Assembly: GCF_009830125.1 (NCBI RefSeq)
Contig: NZ_WUPT01000001.1
Location: 1,779,060-1,843,059, forward strand
Length of the DNA stretch: 64,000 nucleotides
Direction: 5' to 3'
Source: Kangsaoukella pontilimi
GTDB lineage: Bacteria > Pseudomonadota > Alphaproteobacteria > Rhodobacterales > Rhodobacteraceae
A program made the position numbers and the translations under genes. Positions 25,809 through 34,514 of the stretch are shown here, one piece after another. The first letter of the stretch is position 1. Each line of letters opens with the position of its first letter. Below the pieces are notes generated by a model. That model was not told where the DNA came from. It was given only the letters and a program-made list of their open reading frames with translations, and ran no database searches.

Positions 25809-27404
25809 TCAGTCCTTTAGCTTCCAGTGTGCTATCCCAAGTGTCTCCGCCGCTTCGACGGTGAAACGATCTGTCGGCGCTGCATTATCCTTTAGTAAAT
25901 GGAAAATGTCTGAAAGTACCTCTCTGCTGCTCCCAACGTAGCTATGCCCAAGCATTGTGAGATCGGTATTGTTCACCACGACCGTATCGAGCCCGGACAT
26001 CACAAAAACTGGGGGGCAGATACCAACACGGGGATAATCATGCAGCCATTCCGAGATAGCTACCGCTTTGTCCTCAGTTGATACGTAACATGTGGATCGA
26101 GTTGAGTGCGTTACGGCATGTGCCCCCAACTTGGTCATGATGCCTTGATCGACATCGGCTGCAGCAAGGATTATTTGCTCAAGCCTATCAACGGACGTGG
26201 AGCCCCTATGTGCGAGGATCTCAAGCGCAAGCAAAAAACAACGACATCCCATGCTGTGAGCGATGATGTTCAACCCGCCTGAAGGAGAGTTCTGAACAAA
26301 CCTCTCAATGAAGTCAGCTAGGTTATACTTGCTTGCTTCCATGGAAGCTTCGTCTGCCGAATAACTTCCGCTTCTTCCTTTTGACGGCCAACTAAAAAGG
26401 CCGATGCCACTTCCCAGACCCAGATCGCGTCCAATCTGAGCCGCTCGAATGACGGCTTGAGAGAAGGAATTATTATATCCATGTACGAACAGCGTAGGTG
26501 ATGCCGACGGACCACTTTTTGTTAAGACGCGCCTAACTTGTGACCAGAAGATCGTCTCATTTAGTTGATAGAGACCAGTGATCTTGAGTCGATCATCCCC
26601 GCTAAAGATACGTTTCCAAAGAGGGGAACCGATTGAGCCCACCTTGTGTGACTTCGGTATGAAGACCTCGCATACCCCGAAGTCAACATTTGAGTGCCTA
26701 TCTCCGCTGTAGTCACGAACTACACCATTAACAAATATCGGCTTTCTGTCGGTCCCATAATAAACATCGTATGTAACTTTTTCTGCCGCGGCTTTCCGCG
26801 AAGTACTTTGTGGTGAACTGGAAGCATAGCCGAGTGATTCAGCCGGGCCGCGATAATCACGGTACTCTGTCGAAGAAAGGCGGATGTTTTGATCTGCTAG
26901 ACGCCGGATAACGGAGTCTGAGTCAAGAATACGTTCCGGCATCTCGGCAAACTCAAAACTTTCCAAGCTCAATACTTGCTCCGCAGAAATGTCCGATCCG
27001 GAAAGCACTGCGCGATCAAAGCTCGCACCGGAAAGATCCACCTCAGCGATTTTCACACTTCTCAACGCAGCGCCGCTGAATCTCGCTGCTCGCGCGGTAG
27101 AGCCCTGCATGTTGGCTCGGTAAAATTGGCTACCGCTGAAGTCGGACTCCGCCAAGTTAGCGCGCTCTAGTTTTGAGTAGGTAAACTTGGCGTCGCGAAA
27201 ACTGAGCCCCGAAAGATCAGCGCCCCTTAGATTGGCGCTAGATAGATTAACGCCATCGAAAAAATCCTTTTCCGTATCTGGCGAAGGAAGCACTTCCTTG
27301 AAGTTCACACCCGAAAGGTCCGGCTTAAACTTCGCCTTTCGCCGTCGACCGTTCCATTGCTCTACGCCTTCGCGAAGCCAAGCAACATGCCAACTATCCG
27401 CCAT
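25809..27404 (-). CDS. Pentapeptide-repeat / alpha-beta hydrolase (DUF900-type) fusion
   Basis: The 531-residue protein begins with about 20 pentapeptide-type repeats (A(D/N)LxG pattern, residues about 45-145), a right-handed beta-helix fold. After a linker comes a DUF900-like hydrolase: FVHGYNNSF (307-314), LFSWPSKG (337-343), nucleophile elbow IAHSMG with Ser384, an acidic AADVD (415-419) and a C-terminal GHSY with His487. The substrate is unknown, perhaps a lipid or peptide ester. It follows the restriction-type operon by 165 bases on the same strand, so defence involvement is inferred from context only. Confidence 0.75.
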   Translation of the reverse strand: MADSWHVAWLREGVEQWNGRRRKAKFKPDLSGVNFKEVLPSPDTEKDFFDGVNLSSANLRGADLSGLSFRDAKFTYSKLERANLAESDFSGSQFYRANMQGSTARAARFSGAALRSVKIAEVDLSGASFDRAVLSGSDISAEQVLSLESFEFAEMPERILDSDSVIRRLADQNIRLSSTEYRDYRGPAESLGYASSSPQSTSRKAAAEKVTYDVYYGTDRKPIFVNGVVRDYSGDRHSNVDFGVCEVFIPKSHKVGSIGSPLWKRIFSGDDRLKITGLYQLNETIFWSQVRRVLTKSGPSASPTLFVHGYNNSFSQAVIRAAQIGRDLGLGSGIGLFSWPSKGRSGSYSADEASMEASKYNLADFIERFVQNSPSGGLNIIAHSMGCRCFLLALEILAHRGSTSVDRLEQIILAAADVDQGIMTKLGAHAVTHSTRSTCYVSTEDKAVAISEWLHDYPRVGICPPVFVMSGLDTVVVNNTDLTMLGHSYVGSSREVLSDIFHLLKDNAAPTDRFTVEAAETLGIAHWKLKD

Positions 27405-27569
27405 CGGTCTCTGTCCCCTTTTTCAGTTTCCTTCGCAGGCTCAGCTCGCCGATGTGCAATTCAGACTTTTCGAACTTGGCGCAGCGCACAGCCAAAAATT
27501 GGTTCGTTCTGAGTCCGCCAGTTTTGGCAATATGAAAAGGCATAGCATTGGCCATCCAAGCGTAGCCTT

Positions 27570-28583
27570 CTATTGTGTTTGGTCTGGCATCAGTTCCCAG
27601 AAGAGAGGGTCACGGTCTATCAGCGAGGATGCTGTCAGAGGTGACTGATCAACAAGATCGGATGCAAAACGGACATCAGAAACGCCTGGGGTCAACTCGC
27701 CGCGTATCGCTGGAATTTCCCTCAGGTCAAAGAAAAGCAACGAACTCTCCGCTAAGCGGGGGTCAAAACAGACATCCATCGCGCCTGAGATACTAGTTCC
27801 GAGAGTGGAAGCCGTAACATCGTGAAGCTTAAGAAGGAGGTCTTCGTTCTTCGAAATTCGCGTTTCAATGTCGGTAATCAAATTCGCCAGTGAAAGCCCG
27901 CCCGGGATTCTCTCGACCAAAAGTGAAGCAACTATAGCCTCCGTTCCCGATGGCGGATTGCACTGTTCATATGAAAAAACATGTTTGCGGGCGCGTCCCG
28001 CGGAGGTCTTCACCTCTAGCCTCACATCTCCGACCGAAAAATCAAAACGCGCACCTTCATCAATGCGCCATGCCGCCACTGACCGCTCTGGGTTTCTGCT
28101 TCTAGATATAAGGAAGAGTTCGCCGAACAGACCGTTCAGAGAACGAACCGGGGGCTTTCGGAGACTTTGAAAGATAGATGCAATCCGTTGAACTGCCGAT
28201 GCAAGATCAGAGCGAGATGGCAAGTCACCTAAATGGCGAATGAGAACTCCGCATACCGAAAGAAAGTACCGGATTGTCTCGACGTCACGAGAGCGACAGC
28301 GGACAACTGTGAAGCGTCCCTCGGCCATCTGACCATCGGCATCTGTGATCTGGCATATGAGTTCGAATTGCGCATCAAGGCTTTCCAGTCGGATCGGCGG
28401 AGGATTGCGCCCACTTCCATCCATGGTAGCCACCAGCAGGCAGGCTTGAGAATTGGCATCCTTGCCCACAAAATAACATTCAGAGCCAGGCACCTGCCTA
28501 GCAGCGAAGATAGGGGAACTAGACGTCTCGTTGTTGGGAGCGGTGATCCCATCGAAAATGCCGATTAAACCGGCGCTATTCAT
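27570..28583 (-). CDS. DUF4420-type PD-(D/E)XK nuclease-like protein
   Basis: The 337-residue protein shows a nuclease-like core: GLFGELFLI (Glu155), then Asp181 (ARFDFS) and the strand DVRLEVKTS with Glu190 and Lys192. This is the D...ExK arrangement of the PD-(D/E)XK fold and matches DUF4420 proteins that accompany Z1 and MORC-like ATPase genes. The start ATG overlaps the Z1 stop by one base (TGATG). Expected role: DNA cleavage arm of the methylase-ATPase-Z1 system. Confidence 0.8.
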   Translation of the reverse strand: MNSAGLIGIFDGITAPNNETSSSPIFAARQVPGSECYFVGKDANSQACLLVATMDGSGRNPPPIRLESLDAQFELICQITDADGQMAEGRFTVVRCRSRDVETIRYFLSVCGVLIRHLGDLPSRSDLASAVQRIASIFQSLRKPPVRSLNGLFGELFLISRSRNPERSVAAWRIDEGARFDFSVGDVRLEVKTSAGRARKHVFSYEQCNPPSGTEAIVASLLVERIPGGLSLANLITDIETRISKNEDLLLKLHDVTASTLGTSISGAMDVCFDPRLAESSLLFFDLREIPAIRGELTPGVSDVRFASDLVDQSPLTASSLIDRDPLFWELMPDQTQ

Positions 28584-30799
28584 CAAACTTGTCCCGGCTG
28601 AGTCTGGTCGATCCAACCAACTGCGAGACGAGAAGGAACCCAAACAGCAAGCACCGGAACGTTCTCGCGCACTACTACTCCATCGCGTCTAAGGTCGAGC
28701 ATACGAATCTGAACGGTTACCTGGTCATCTTCTCTGATGGCGCGATCACCGGGATAAACTTCGCCCCGCCTTTCTGGAGGGCTGACGGGTGCTTCACCTT
28801 GGTAGAGGTTGGTAACCTCACCACTTGCATCGATACCCCTCTCGCGCCTCGAATTGGGGCTAAGCCGATAAACGGTGCATTGCTCGTCTGGGTCATTCTC
28901 GAGAGCTCGACTAAGTTGAAGAAGCAATCCAGTAATCTGTTGCGAGTCTCGGGAACTGGTTATTCTCATAGGAACTAGGAGGCTTTCCATCACATCCCTA
29001 AGCGATAGGCCCCTCGCAACATGATGTCGTTGAGTTTCGGTTCGGTCAGCATGACCCTCGTCGTCCTCAAACGAGGTGGCAGTCATAAAGGCTTCCACCG
29101 TTGACCGGTTTGCAGTCAAAACTGTGTCGGTGGCCAAAACTACACGCGGTGCGACCCATTGGTCAGAGAACATGCCCCTGATGTAGTCAAACTCCAAAAC
29201 ACTGTGACGACATGGCCTGAGCGCACTGTCCAAAACGAACGCGCGCTTCCATTCATCGAGGCTGCTGCCGTTGTCCCGAATGGCTTCGAGCTGCCTGCGC
29301 ATGTCTTCTTCGTGTTCAACATATCGCTCGAAAGCTCGGCGTGTGCTTTGCTCAAGGTATACACGACAGAAACCAAGATAGCTGCGCTTGTATCCAAAGA
29401 AGCGGGCTCTTTGCTGCACAGTATCAGCATTACCAACGCCGATCCCGCGGGGCATATAGGTCACGGTCAGACCTTCTACCGTGAAGCCACGATCCATTGC
29501 CTGCCCGCCAACTAATATCCAAGCGTAGGCACTGCCCCAATCAACAGGTGGAGTACTACCGGCACGCGCGTTCACTTCAAGAAGACGGGTGCGACGGAAG
29601 GCGAAACGGAAGGTGGGTGATAGTTCCTCAAACGAAGGCAACCCGGCCTGGACGGTTTCCGCTAGGTCCTGGTAGGCGACGCGTAACTCCTCCAGCAGCT
29701 CAAGTTTGTCGGTATCTGAATCAGGCAGCCCGAGGATACGCTTCCACTCTTCGAATATGTCTCTTACCCAATTGTAATACTCTTGATGCTGTGCCGTTCG
29801 GTGCGATGGATGCACCAACATCGAACGATTGCCGCGATTGCCACCCTGGTGAAGTCCGACGGTTACACCCACCATGAATATCCGAAGACTTTCGAGGAGC
29901 GAGTCTGGTGGTTCGGGCAGTGGGTTTGCGTTAGTGGGAACATCCGTTGCCGGGATCGTGCGGACAAGATCCAAGCCACCTGCAAAAAAGTCTTGGCCGC
30001 CCACGTAAGCGTCGCCTGGCGTCAACACCTCCACAAAACCCGGAGACAGGGAGTCCGCAATGCTCACGAGTAGAGGGGCTTGAGGCGTTGCCGTGTACTG
30101 CAGGTAATTGTGCAACGGCAACGCATCTCTCAGTTCCATCAGCCTTCTGTAAGTCGTGCTCTCCTCACCTTGCGCGACTTCTGTATTAAGGCTTGCTTGG
30201 TCGGCTTCGTCATCAATGATAAGTACCGGCACACCATCCATCCCCACTGCCTGAAGAAGCCCAGTTAAGTTCCTAAGCCTTTGGTGATGCTTCAGGACAG
30301 TTACGAGCACAGTCATCTTGTATTCACTTGGCGTGCCTGCGTCCCGCCAATCTTCGAATACATCGCGCAATGTTTGGACAACCGAATCCTCGCGCTCTGG
30401 ATTCTCGAAATGAATCCAACTCCTCGCGCGGTCCGTTTCATCGAGCCGCAAGTCGCGCCTAATACGCCCTGTCGATTGGTTTAGTAGCGGCTTTGAGATG
30501 CCGGCCACTACAATGACCATTTGGAAACCATTGTCTCGTGCAAGAGCGGCGGCAGTCTCAAAAGACATGGTCTTTCCGCTCTGAACATACCCAACAACTA
30601 AACCGGTTTCTTGGCCTTCAGTTGCATCCGGCGCGACGCCTCGGGCGAGGATGCCTGCGGCCGCGTCTCGCACGGTGTCACGGCTGCCTTCTGGAACGAC
30701 ATGCTCAAGAAAATCGTGTGTCTCTGGACCAATCGTGGGTTCCCAGTCGCCGTCTCCGGCTGCAATAGGCTGAACAAATACGGTTGAATCGTCAGTCAT
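28583..30799 (-). CDS. Z1-domain superfamily II helicase-like ATPase
   Basis: The 738-residue protein carries Walker A GYVQSGKT (70-77), a Walker B of DEAD type (LIIDDEAD, 193-200) and YTATPQ (235-240). The Z1 region has GGQAMDRGFT (431-440) and an arginine-finger motif QQRARFFGYK (462-471). Z1 proteins pair with GHKL ATPases and nucleases in predicted restriction systems (Iyer, Abhiman and Aravind, 2008). It should couple ATP hydrolysis to DNA translocation or remodelling. GGAG precedes the start, and the gap to the ATPase gene is 15 bases. Confidence 0.88.
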   Translation of the reverse strand: MTDDSTVFVQPIAAGDGDWEPTIGPETHDFLEHVVPEGSRDTVRDAAAGILARGVAPDATEGQETGLVVGYVQSGKTMSFETAAALARDNGFQMVIVVAGISKPLLNQSTGRIRRDLRLDETDRARSWIHFENPEREDSVVQTLRDVFEDWRDAGTPSEYKMTVLVTVLKHHQRLRNLTGLLQAVGMDGVPVLIIDDEADQASLNTEVAQGEESTTYRRLMELRDALPLHNYLQYTATPQAPLLVSIADSLSPGFVEVLTPGDAYVGGQDFFAGGLDLVRTIPATDVPTNANPLPEPPDSLLESLRIFMVGVTVGLHQGGNRGNRSMLVHPSHRTAQHQEYYNWVRDIFEEWKRILGLPDSDTDKLELLEELRVAYQDLAETVQAGLPSFEELSPTFRFAFRRTRLLEVNARAGSTPPVDWGSAYAWILVGGQAMDRGFTVEGLTVTYMPRGIGVGNADTVQQRARFFGYKRSYLGFCRVYLEQSTRRAFERYVEHEEDMRRQLEAIRDNGSSLDEWKRAFVLDSALRPCRHSVLEFDYIRGMFSDQWVAPRVVLATDTVLTANRSTVEAFMTATSFEDDEGHADRTETQRHHVARGLSLRDVMESLLVPMRITSSRDSQQITGLLLQLSRALENDPDEQCTVYRLSPNSRRERGIDASGEVTNLYQGEAPVSPPERRGEVYPGDRAIREDDQVTVQIRMLDLRRDGVVVRENVPVLAVWVPSRLAVGWIDQTQPGQV

Positions 30800-30814
30800 T
30801 TCATCTCCAAAAAG

Positions 30815-32353
30815 TTATGCGTCTGAAAATGCGTCACGAATAATGTCATTCAGGTTGCGGCGAATAGTACCCGCTTTCCGTACCCCTGAATCTCTGGCCA
30901 AAACTTCCGAAAGCGCCAGGGCTGCTGCCACTCGCAACAGCGCTTCAACATCTTCCTTATCCCTTTGGGCAAACCGGACCATGAACGGGTGCACCATAGA
31001 CACCCGAATATCGAGGTTGCGCGGCTGCTCTGTCGAAGCAGCGACATCGCTAAATACAAGCCACTGGCTTTCCGCTGGATCGTCGGTGAGTTCTACGTTT
31101 ATGTCCCAGTCTTTGTCGCGGAAGCGAACCTTAAACTGCTTCCGGGCCAGCGTCCGTGCGTGTGGAAGTTCTTCGTCCGGAATGTCCTCGACAGGGGGAG
31201 CTTCTGAGATCGGAGGCAACGCAGCAGGCAAGCGTTCTGCCATAGTGCGTGCTGTATTATTCACGGCTTGAGTGGCGGTGCTTGCCAGCTGCGCTCGAGC
31301 TACACGCACACGATAGCCCTCGGCCTGTTTGAGTAGCGGCAAGTCTTCGCTGTCGAGATGCTCTCGCAAGAGTTCGAGGAAGGGTTGTTCGTTCTCATCC
31401 CATCGAAAGCCATCCTTCGTATGGCTTACCTCGAAACCGTCTAAGTGGAGCTCCCCGAAAAGTCGTTGGTAGCGGTAGCTATTCGAGCTGCCGAAAATCT
31501 GAGCTGGGCGGTAGCCTTCGTCGCCACTTCCCTCGATCACCCGTCCTCTCCTGAAGAGAGCGAACCCCGCCTTCGCAGTATTGGCAGTTTCACGCAACGC
31601 AGCAAAACCGTGCACAGAGAGGCCATCCCCAAAGTCAAAGGCGACGTCTTTGCGCCAAAGACGAGGTGGGCTTTCTTTTTCCCTGAAGTACGGAGCGCTC
31701 AAGATTGGTGGCTCCGATGGAGTGAGAACTTCACCCCCGAACCGGAGCTCAAGCGTGCCTTCACGAATGAAAACGCGATAGATGTCGGTTAGATGCTCTT
31801 TGAGCTTGCCCAATGTGCGACCGACCGGGACATGAAAAATGTTCTCCAGGACTATTTCTGTGTAGTGCCGGCCCGCGTCTTCGCCTTCTTCATGAATATC
31901 GAGTTCCTCGATCTCGTCGTTAACGATATTCGCGATCTCGAAATTCACGGTGCGAACGACGTTGTCACCGAAAGCCGAAGTGCGCACGTGCCACTGCGGA
32001 GCGAACCAGCAGGCGGCACTTTTCATTCCCATGCCAAATTCGGCGAGCCCAGAACGATCTGGCGGGATAGCGGCTGGTCTGAAGGCTCTACTGAAGTCTT
32101 CCAAGGCAATCCCCCCCGCGTTATCGCGGATGGAAATGCGAGCGGGCACCGACGTGTCTATGTCGATACTCACTCTGAGTTTGAAGTCCTCTCCGTGATG
32201 TGCCCGGAGCGAGTTTTGGTTTCGCGCAAAACTCTCAACCGAGTTGTCTACGAACTCCGCAAGCGCGTACCAAGGTTTGTAATTCAGGTGGCGTAGAACG
32301 GCCAGGACACTGACTCCTGGGCGAATATCAACCTTTTTCGTCGACAAGCTCAA
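30815..32353 (-). CDS. GHKL (MORC/MutL/Hsp90-fold) ATPase of the restriction-type operon
   Basis: The 512-residue protein has the GHKL ATP site at its N-terminus: N-box ALAEFVDNS (Glu33, Asp36, Asn37), RDNAGGI (76-82) and EFGMGMKSAA (105-114). A transducer-like domain and a helical C-terminus follow. Such ATPases dimerise on ATP and are the prokaryotic relatives of eukaryotic MORC proteins. The start is an uncommon TTG at 32353, supported by GAGAGG 5 bases upstream. It lies 20 bases after the methylase stop. Confidence 0.87.
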   Translation of the reverse strand: MSLSTKKVDIRPGVSVLAVLRHLNYKPWYALAEFVDNSVESFARNQNSLRAHHGEDFKLRVSIDIDTSVPARISIRDNAGGIALEDFSRAFRPAAIPPDRSGLAEFGMGMKSAACWFAPQWHVRTSAFGDNVVRTVNFEIANIVNDEIEELDIHEEGEDAGRHYTEIVLENIFHVPVGRTLGKLKEHLTDIYRVFIREGTLELRFGGEVLTPSEPPILSAPYFREKESPPRLWRKDVAFDFGDGLSVHGFAALRETANTAKAGFALFRRGRVIEGSGDEGYRPAQIFGSSNSYRYQRLFGELHLDGFEVSHTKDGFRWDENEQPFLELLREHLDSEDLPLLKQAEGYRVRVARAQLASTATQAVNNTARTMAERLPAALPPISEAPPVEDIPDEELPHARTLARKQFKVRFRDKDWDINVELTDDPAESQWLVFSDVAASTEQPRNLDIRVSMVHPFMVRFAQRDKEDVEALLRVAAALALSEVLARDSGVRKAGTIRRNLNDIIRDAFSDA

Positions 32354-32373
32354 AGCCTCTCTATTGTCTAATT

Positions 32374-33723
32374 CTATGCAGCAGGATTCAATTCTGCACT
32401 TGTAGGTCTTTTTCTAATAATGGGCAGTAACTCTGCTCGATTTGAGCAATTGGTTTCTGTTAAAAGGTTCGAAGCGACTTCGCGTACAACGTCAACGTTG
32501 ACTGCGTTACCAAGTGCCTTGAAAGCAGACGTTTGCGCAGTTGGAAGATGCCTGAGTTCTCCCATGCTCTGCAGCCGGCTACACTCTCGAGCGGTCATAT
32601 AACGGCGCTCCCACGCTATCACGGGCACCTGACTGGTAGTCATTGCGACCAACGAAGGAGCCGTTACGGGCCGTTTCACTCGTATCCCTGAAGCGCGGAA
32701 TTGAATCACGTAGTTCCAAATAGAGCGCTCTTCACCTTTGCAGTTCCACTCGAATTTTTGGAAGCTCGGCGCAAATTTCCGTATTCGCGGCAACCAGCCG
32801 TCGATCCAATTCTTGTGGCGCCGATAGAGCTCACGGTTTTGCCTGATGAAGTCCCTTTTCCACTTCGGGAAGGCATCTTGCGAAGACCGTGCGTAAGCTG
32901 GAAGGGCAGCCAGAACCCCAGGTTCGTCCAGGCCATGCAATGACTTCCCAAAGGCGCCCTTAAAGCCACTGATGCTATCGAAGCCCGCGCCACGTGGTGA
33001 CATTTCCTCGAAGGGATATGTTGCCCCAAACTCCATCGCCCAAATTGGGAAGGAGGGTAGTTGTTCGTCTGCTGGAAACAAGTCGAGGAACTCTTGCCAA
33101 GCCTCCAAGTATTCGACGAACACTTCTGGTAGACGTCGCGCTTCAGATGGATTCTTATCCAGCACTTTGTGAATCGACAGGTTCGAGTCACTGCGCGGCT
33201 CTGGCCAAGAAAAGCCCTCGAGTCCGTTGCGCCGACCAACAATAAAGGCGCGTTCCCGAATTTGAGGCACACCAAACTGATGCGGCGACAACATCCCGTC
33301 GTCCACACTGTACCCTGCTAGTCGCAGACGATGGAGAATCTTCCGCCAAGTCTGGCCGTGATTGTGACGTACAAGATTTGGAACATTCTCGATGATGAAG
33401 AACTGAGGCTTCTTGGTCCTAAGGATACGTATCACGTAATCAATTAAGTCGCCCCACTGGGGGCAGTCGAGGCCCTGCTGCCCTCCTGCCTTTGAGAAAG
33501 GTTGGCATGGAAAGCCGGCACACAGGACGTCGTGTTCAGGAACTTCACCTAAATCCAGCGTGCGGATGTCGAGGTGCGGCCGTAGACCGAAATTCTTCTC
33601 GTAGAGTGCCGCCAGGTCTTCGTCTCTCTCGCAAGCAAAGACGCAACTATGCCCAAGGGATTCCAGGGCCATGTGAAAGCCGCCCAACCCCGCAAAAAGA
33701 TCAATAAAGCGAAGAGCCCGCAT
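32374..33723 (-). CDS. dcm: DNA (cytosine-5-)-methyltransferase
   Basis: The 449-residue enzyme has motif I DLFAGLGG (8-15), motif IV FPCQPFSKAG with catalytic Cys73, motif VI ENV (112-114), motif VIII QIRERAFIVG, and IX/X RECSRLQSMGE and ALGNAVNVDVV. A target-recognition region lies between VIII and IX. It would make 5-methylcytosine to mark host DNA. It begins one base after the ribbon-helix-helix gene and heads the ATPase-Z1-nuclease series, so it is the modification arm. The recognition sequence cannot be read. Confidence 0.95.
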   Translation of the reverse strand: MRALRFIDLFAGLGGFHMALESLGHSCVFACERDEDLAALYEKNFGLRPHLDIRTLDLGEVPEHDVLCAGFPCQPFSKAGGQQGLDCPQWGDLIDYVIRILRTKKPQFFIIENVPNLVRHNHGQTWRKILHRLRLAGYSVDDGMLSPHQFGVPQIRERAFIVGRRNGLEGFSWPEPRSDSNLSIHKVLDKNPSEARRLPEVFVEYLEAWQEFLDLFPADEQLPSFPIWAMEFGATYPFEEMSPRGAGFDSISGFKGAFGKSLHGLDEPGVLAALPAYARSSQDAFPKWKRDFIRQNRELYRRHKNWIDGWLPRIRKFAPSFQKFEWNCKGEERSIWNYVIQFRASGIRVKRPVTAPSLVAMTTSQVPVIAWERRYMTARECSRLQSMGELRHLPTAQTSAFKALGNAVNVDVVREVASNLLTETNCSNRAELLPIIRKRPTSAELNPAA

Positions 33724-33724
33724 T

Positions 33725-33913
33725 TTATTCGATGTCCAATTTCAATTGCTGACTTCTATTCTCGTCAAGAAAACGAAGAAGCGCGTACTGCACGATGTAC
33801 TGAAGTGTGAGCGGCGGTCGCTGCGACGCTGCAAGTTGCTTCAGTTCATCGTACGCAGTCGCCTCCAGAGAGATAGTGAAGCGATGCATCTCGGATCTTC
33901 CGGGGTCTGACAT
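33725..33913 (-). CDS. Ribbon-helix-helix-type small regulator leading the restriction operon
   Basis: The 62-residue protein starts MSDPGRSEMHRFTISLEATAYDEL, in which RFTISLEATAYDELKQLA has the strand-helix pattern of MetJ/Arc proteins. A strong AGGAGG is placed 6 bases before the ATG. Being first in the operon and facing a set of TGCAC repeats, it probably works like a controller protein that times methylase and nuclease expression. Confidence 0.7.
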   Translation of the reverse strand: MSDPGRSEMHRFTISLEATAYDELKQLAASQRPPLTLQYIVQYALLRFLDENRSQQLKLDIE

Positions 33914-33934
33914 AAAACCCTCCTAGTGACACTG

Positions 33935-33969
33935 TGCACTGTTCTACACGACAATGCACCAGATTGCAC
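33935..33969. promoter_or_regulatory. Phased TGCAC repeats upstream of the regulator gene
   Basis: TGCAC occurs at 33935, 33955 and 33965, spacings of 20 and 10 bases, so all copies face the same side of the helix. They lie 22-56 bases before the ribbon-helix-helix start, in the expected promoter. This suits a cooperative dimeric regulator. Confidence 0.5.
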
Positions 33970-34514
33970 CAATTCATGACAGCGATTTGTGAGTTGCTAC
34001 TACCGTGCAAGACGCCGTTGAGATTGCCGCTAGGTCAAATGTGACGATTGGTGATGTCGTCGATGCCGTACCTAGCACCCAAGGCTCTCAGTCCGAGCGG
34101 CAGCGGATGTGGCGGCCGCTCTCTAGAGTCATGCATCCTTCATGAGACATCTGTAGGGCGCTCGTTATGCACAGGTTACGAAAATAGATGTGTGATTGCG
34201 CTACGAACCGAAAATTCTTTGGAACCGCGGCTCAGCGCACCCCACGGAGGCTTCCCAGGCCGGAGAGGGACCCAAGCGGCGACCGCCGGCCAGCCACTTA
34301 CCGTTGTTGTTCCGAAGGACCGATAATGAGCCCTCTATTTAATCGGGACCTCAAGGAACTTTTTGTCAATGTGATTGCCGCTCCCGCCGCTCGGGTTGAA
34401 AGACGTTGTTTTTATGAGAAAAAATAGCGGCAAGCGTGATCGCCGGTGGATTGCCGTAGGTTGCCTCCAAACCTGCGCCTGGTGCCGTCAAAAAGCGCCG
34501 CTTGCCCCCTAACG
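33970..34514. other. Long intergenic region between restriction operon and VapE gene
   Basis: About 545 bases without a convincing gene; short open frames here lack family features and good ribosome sites. It probably holds the operon promoter and the 3' flank of the VapE gene. A small RNA cannot be excluded. Confidence 0.4.

Noticed and set aside
34048..34427. Two overlapping plus-strand frames between the restriction operon and the VapE gene
   Set aside because: Low-quality composition and no supporting start signals; treated as intergenic.
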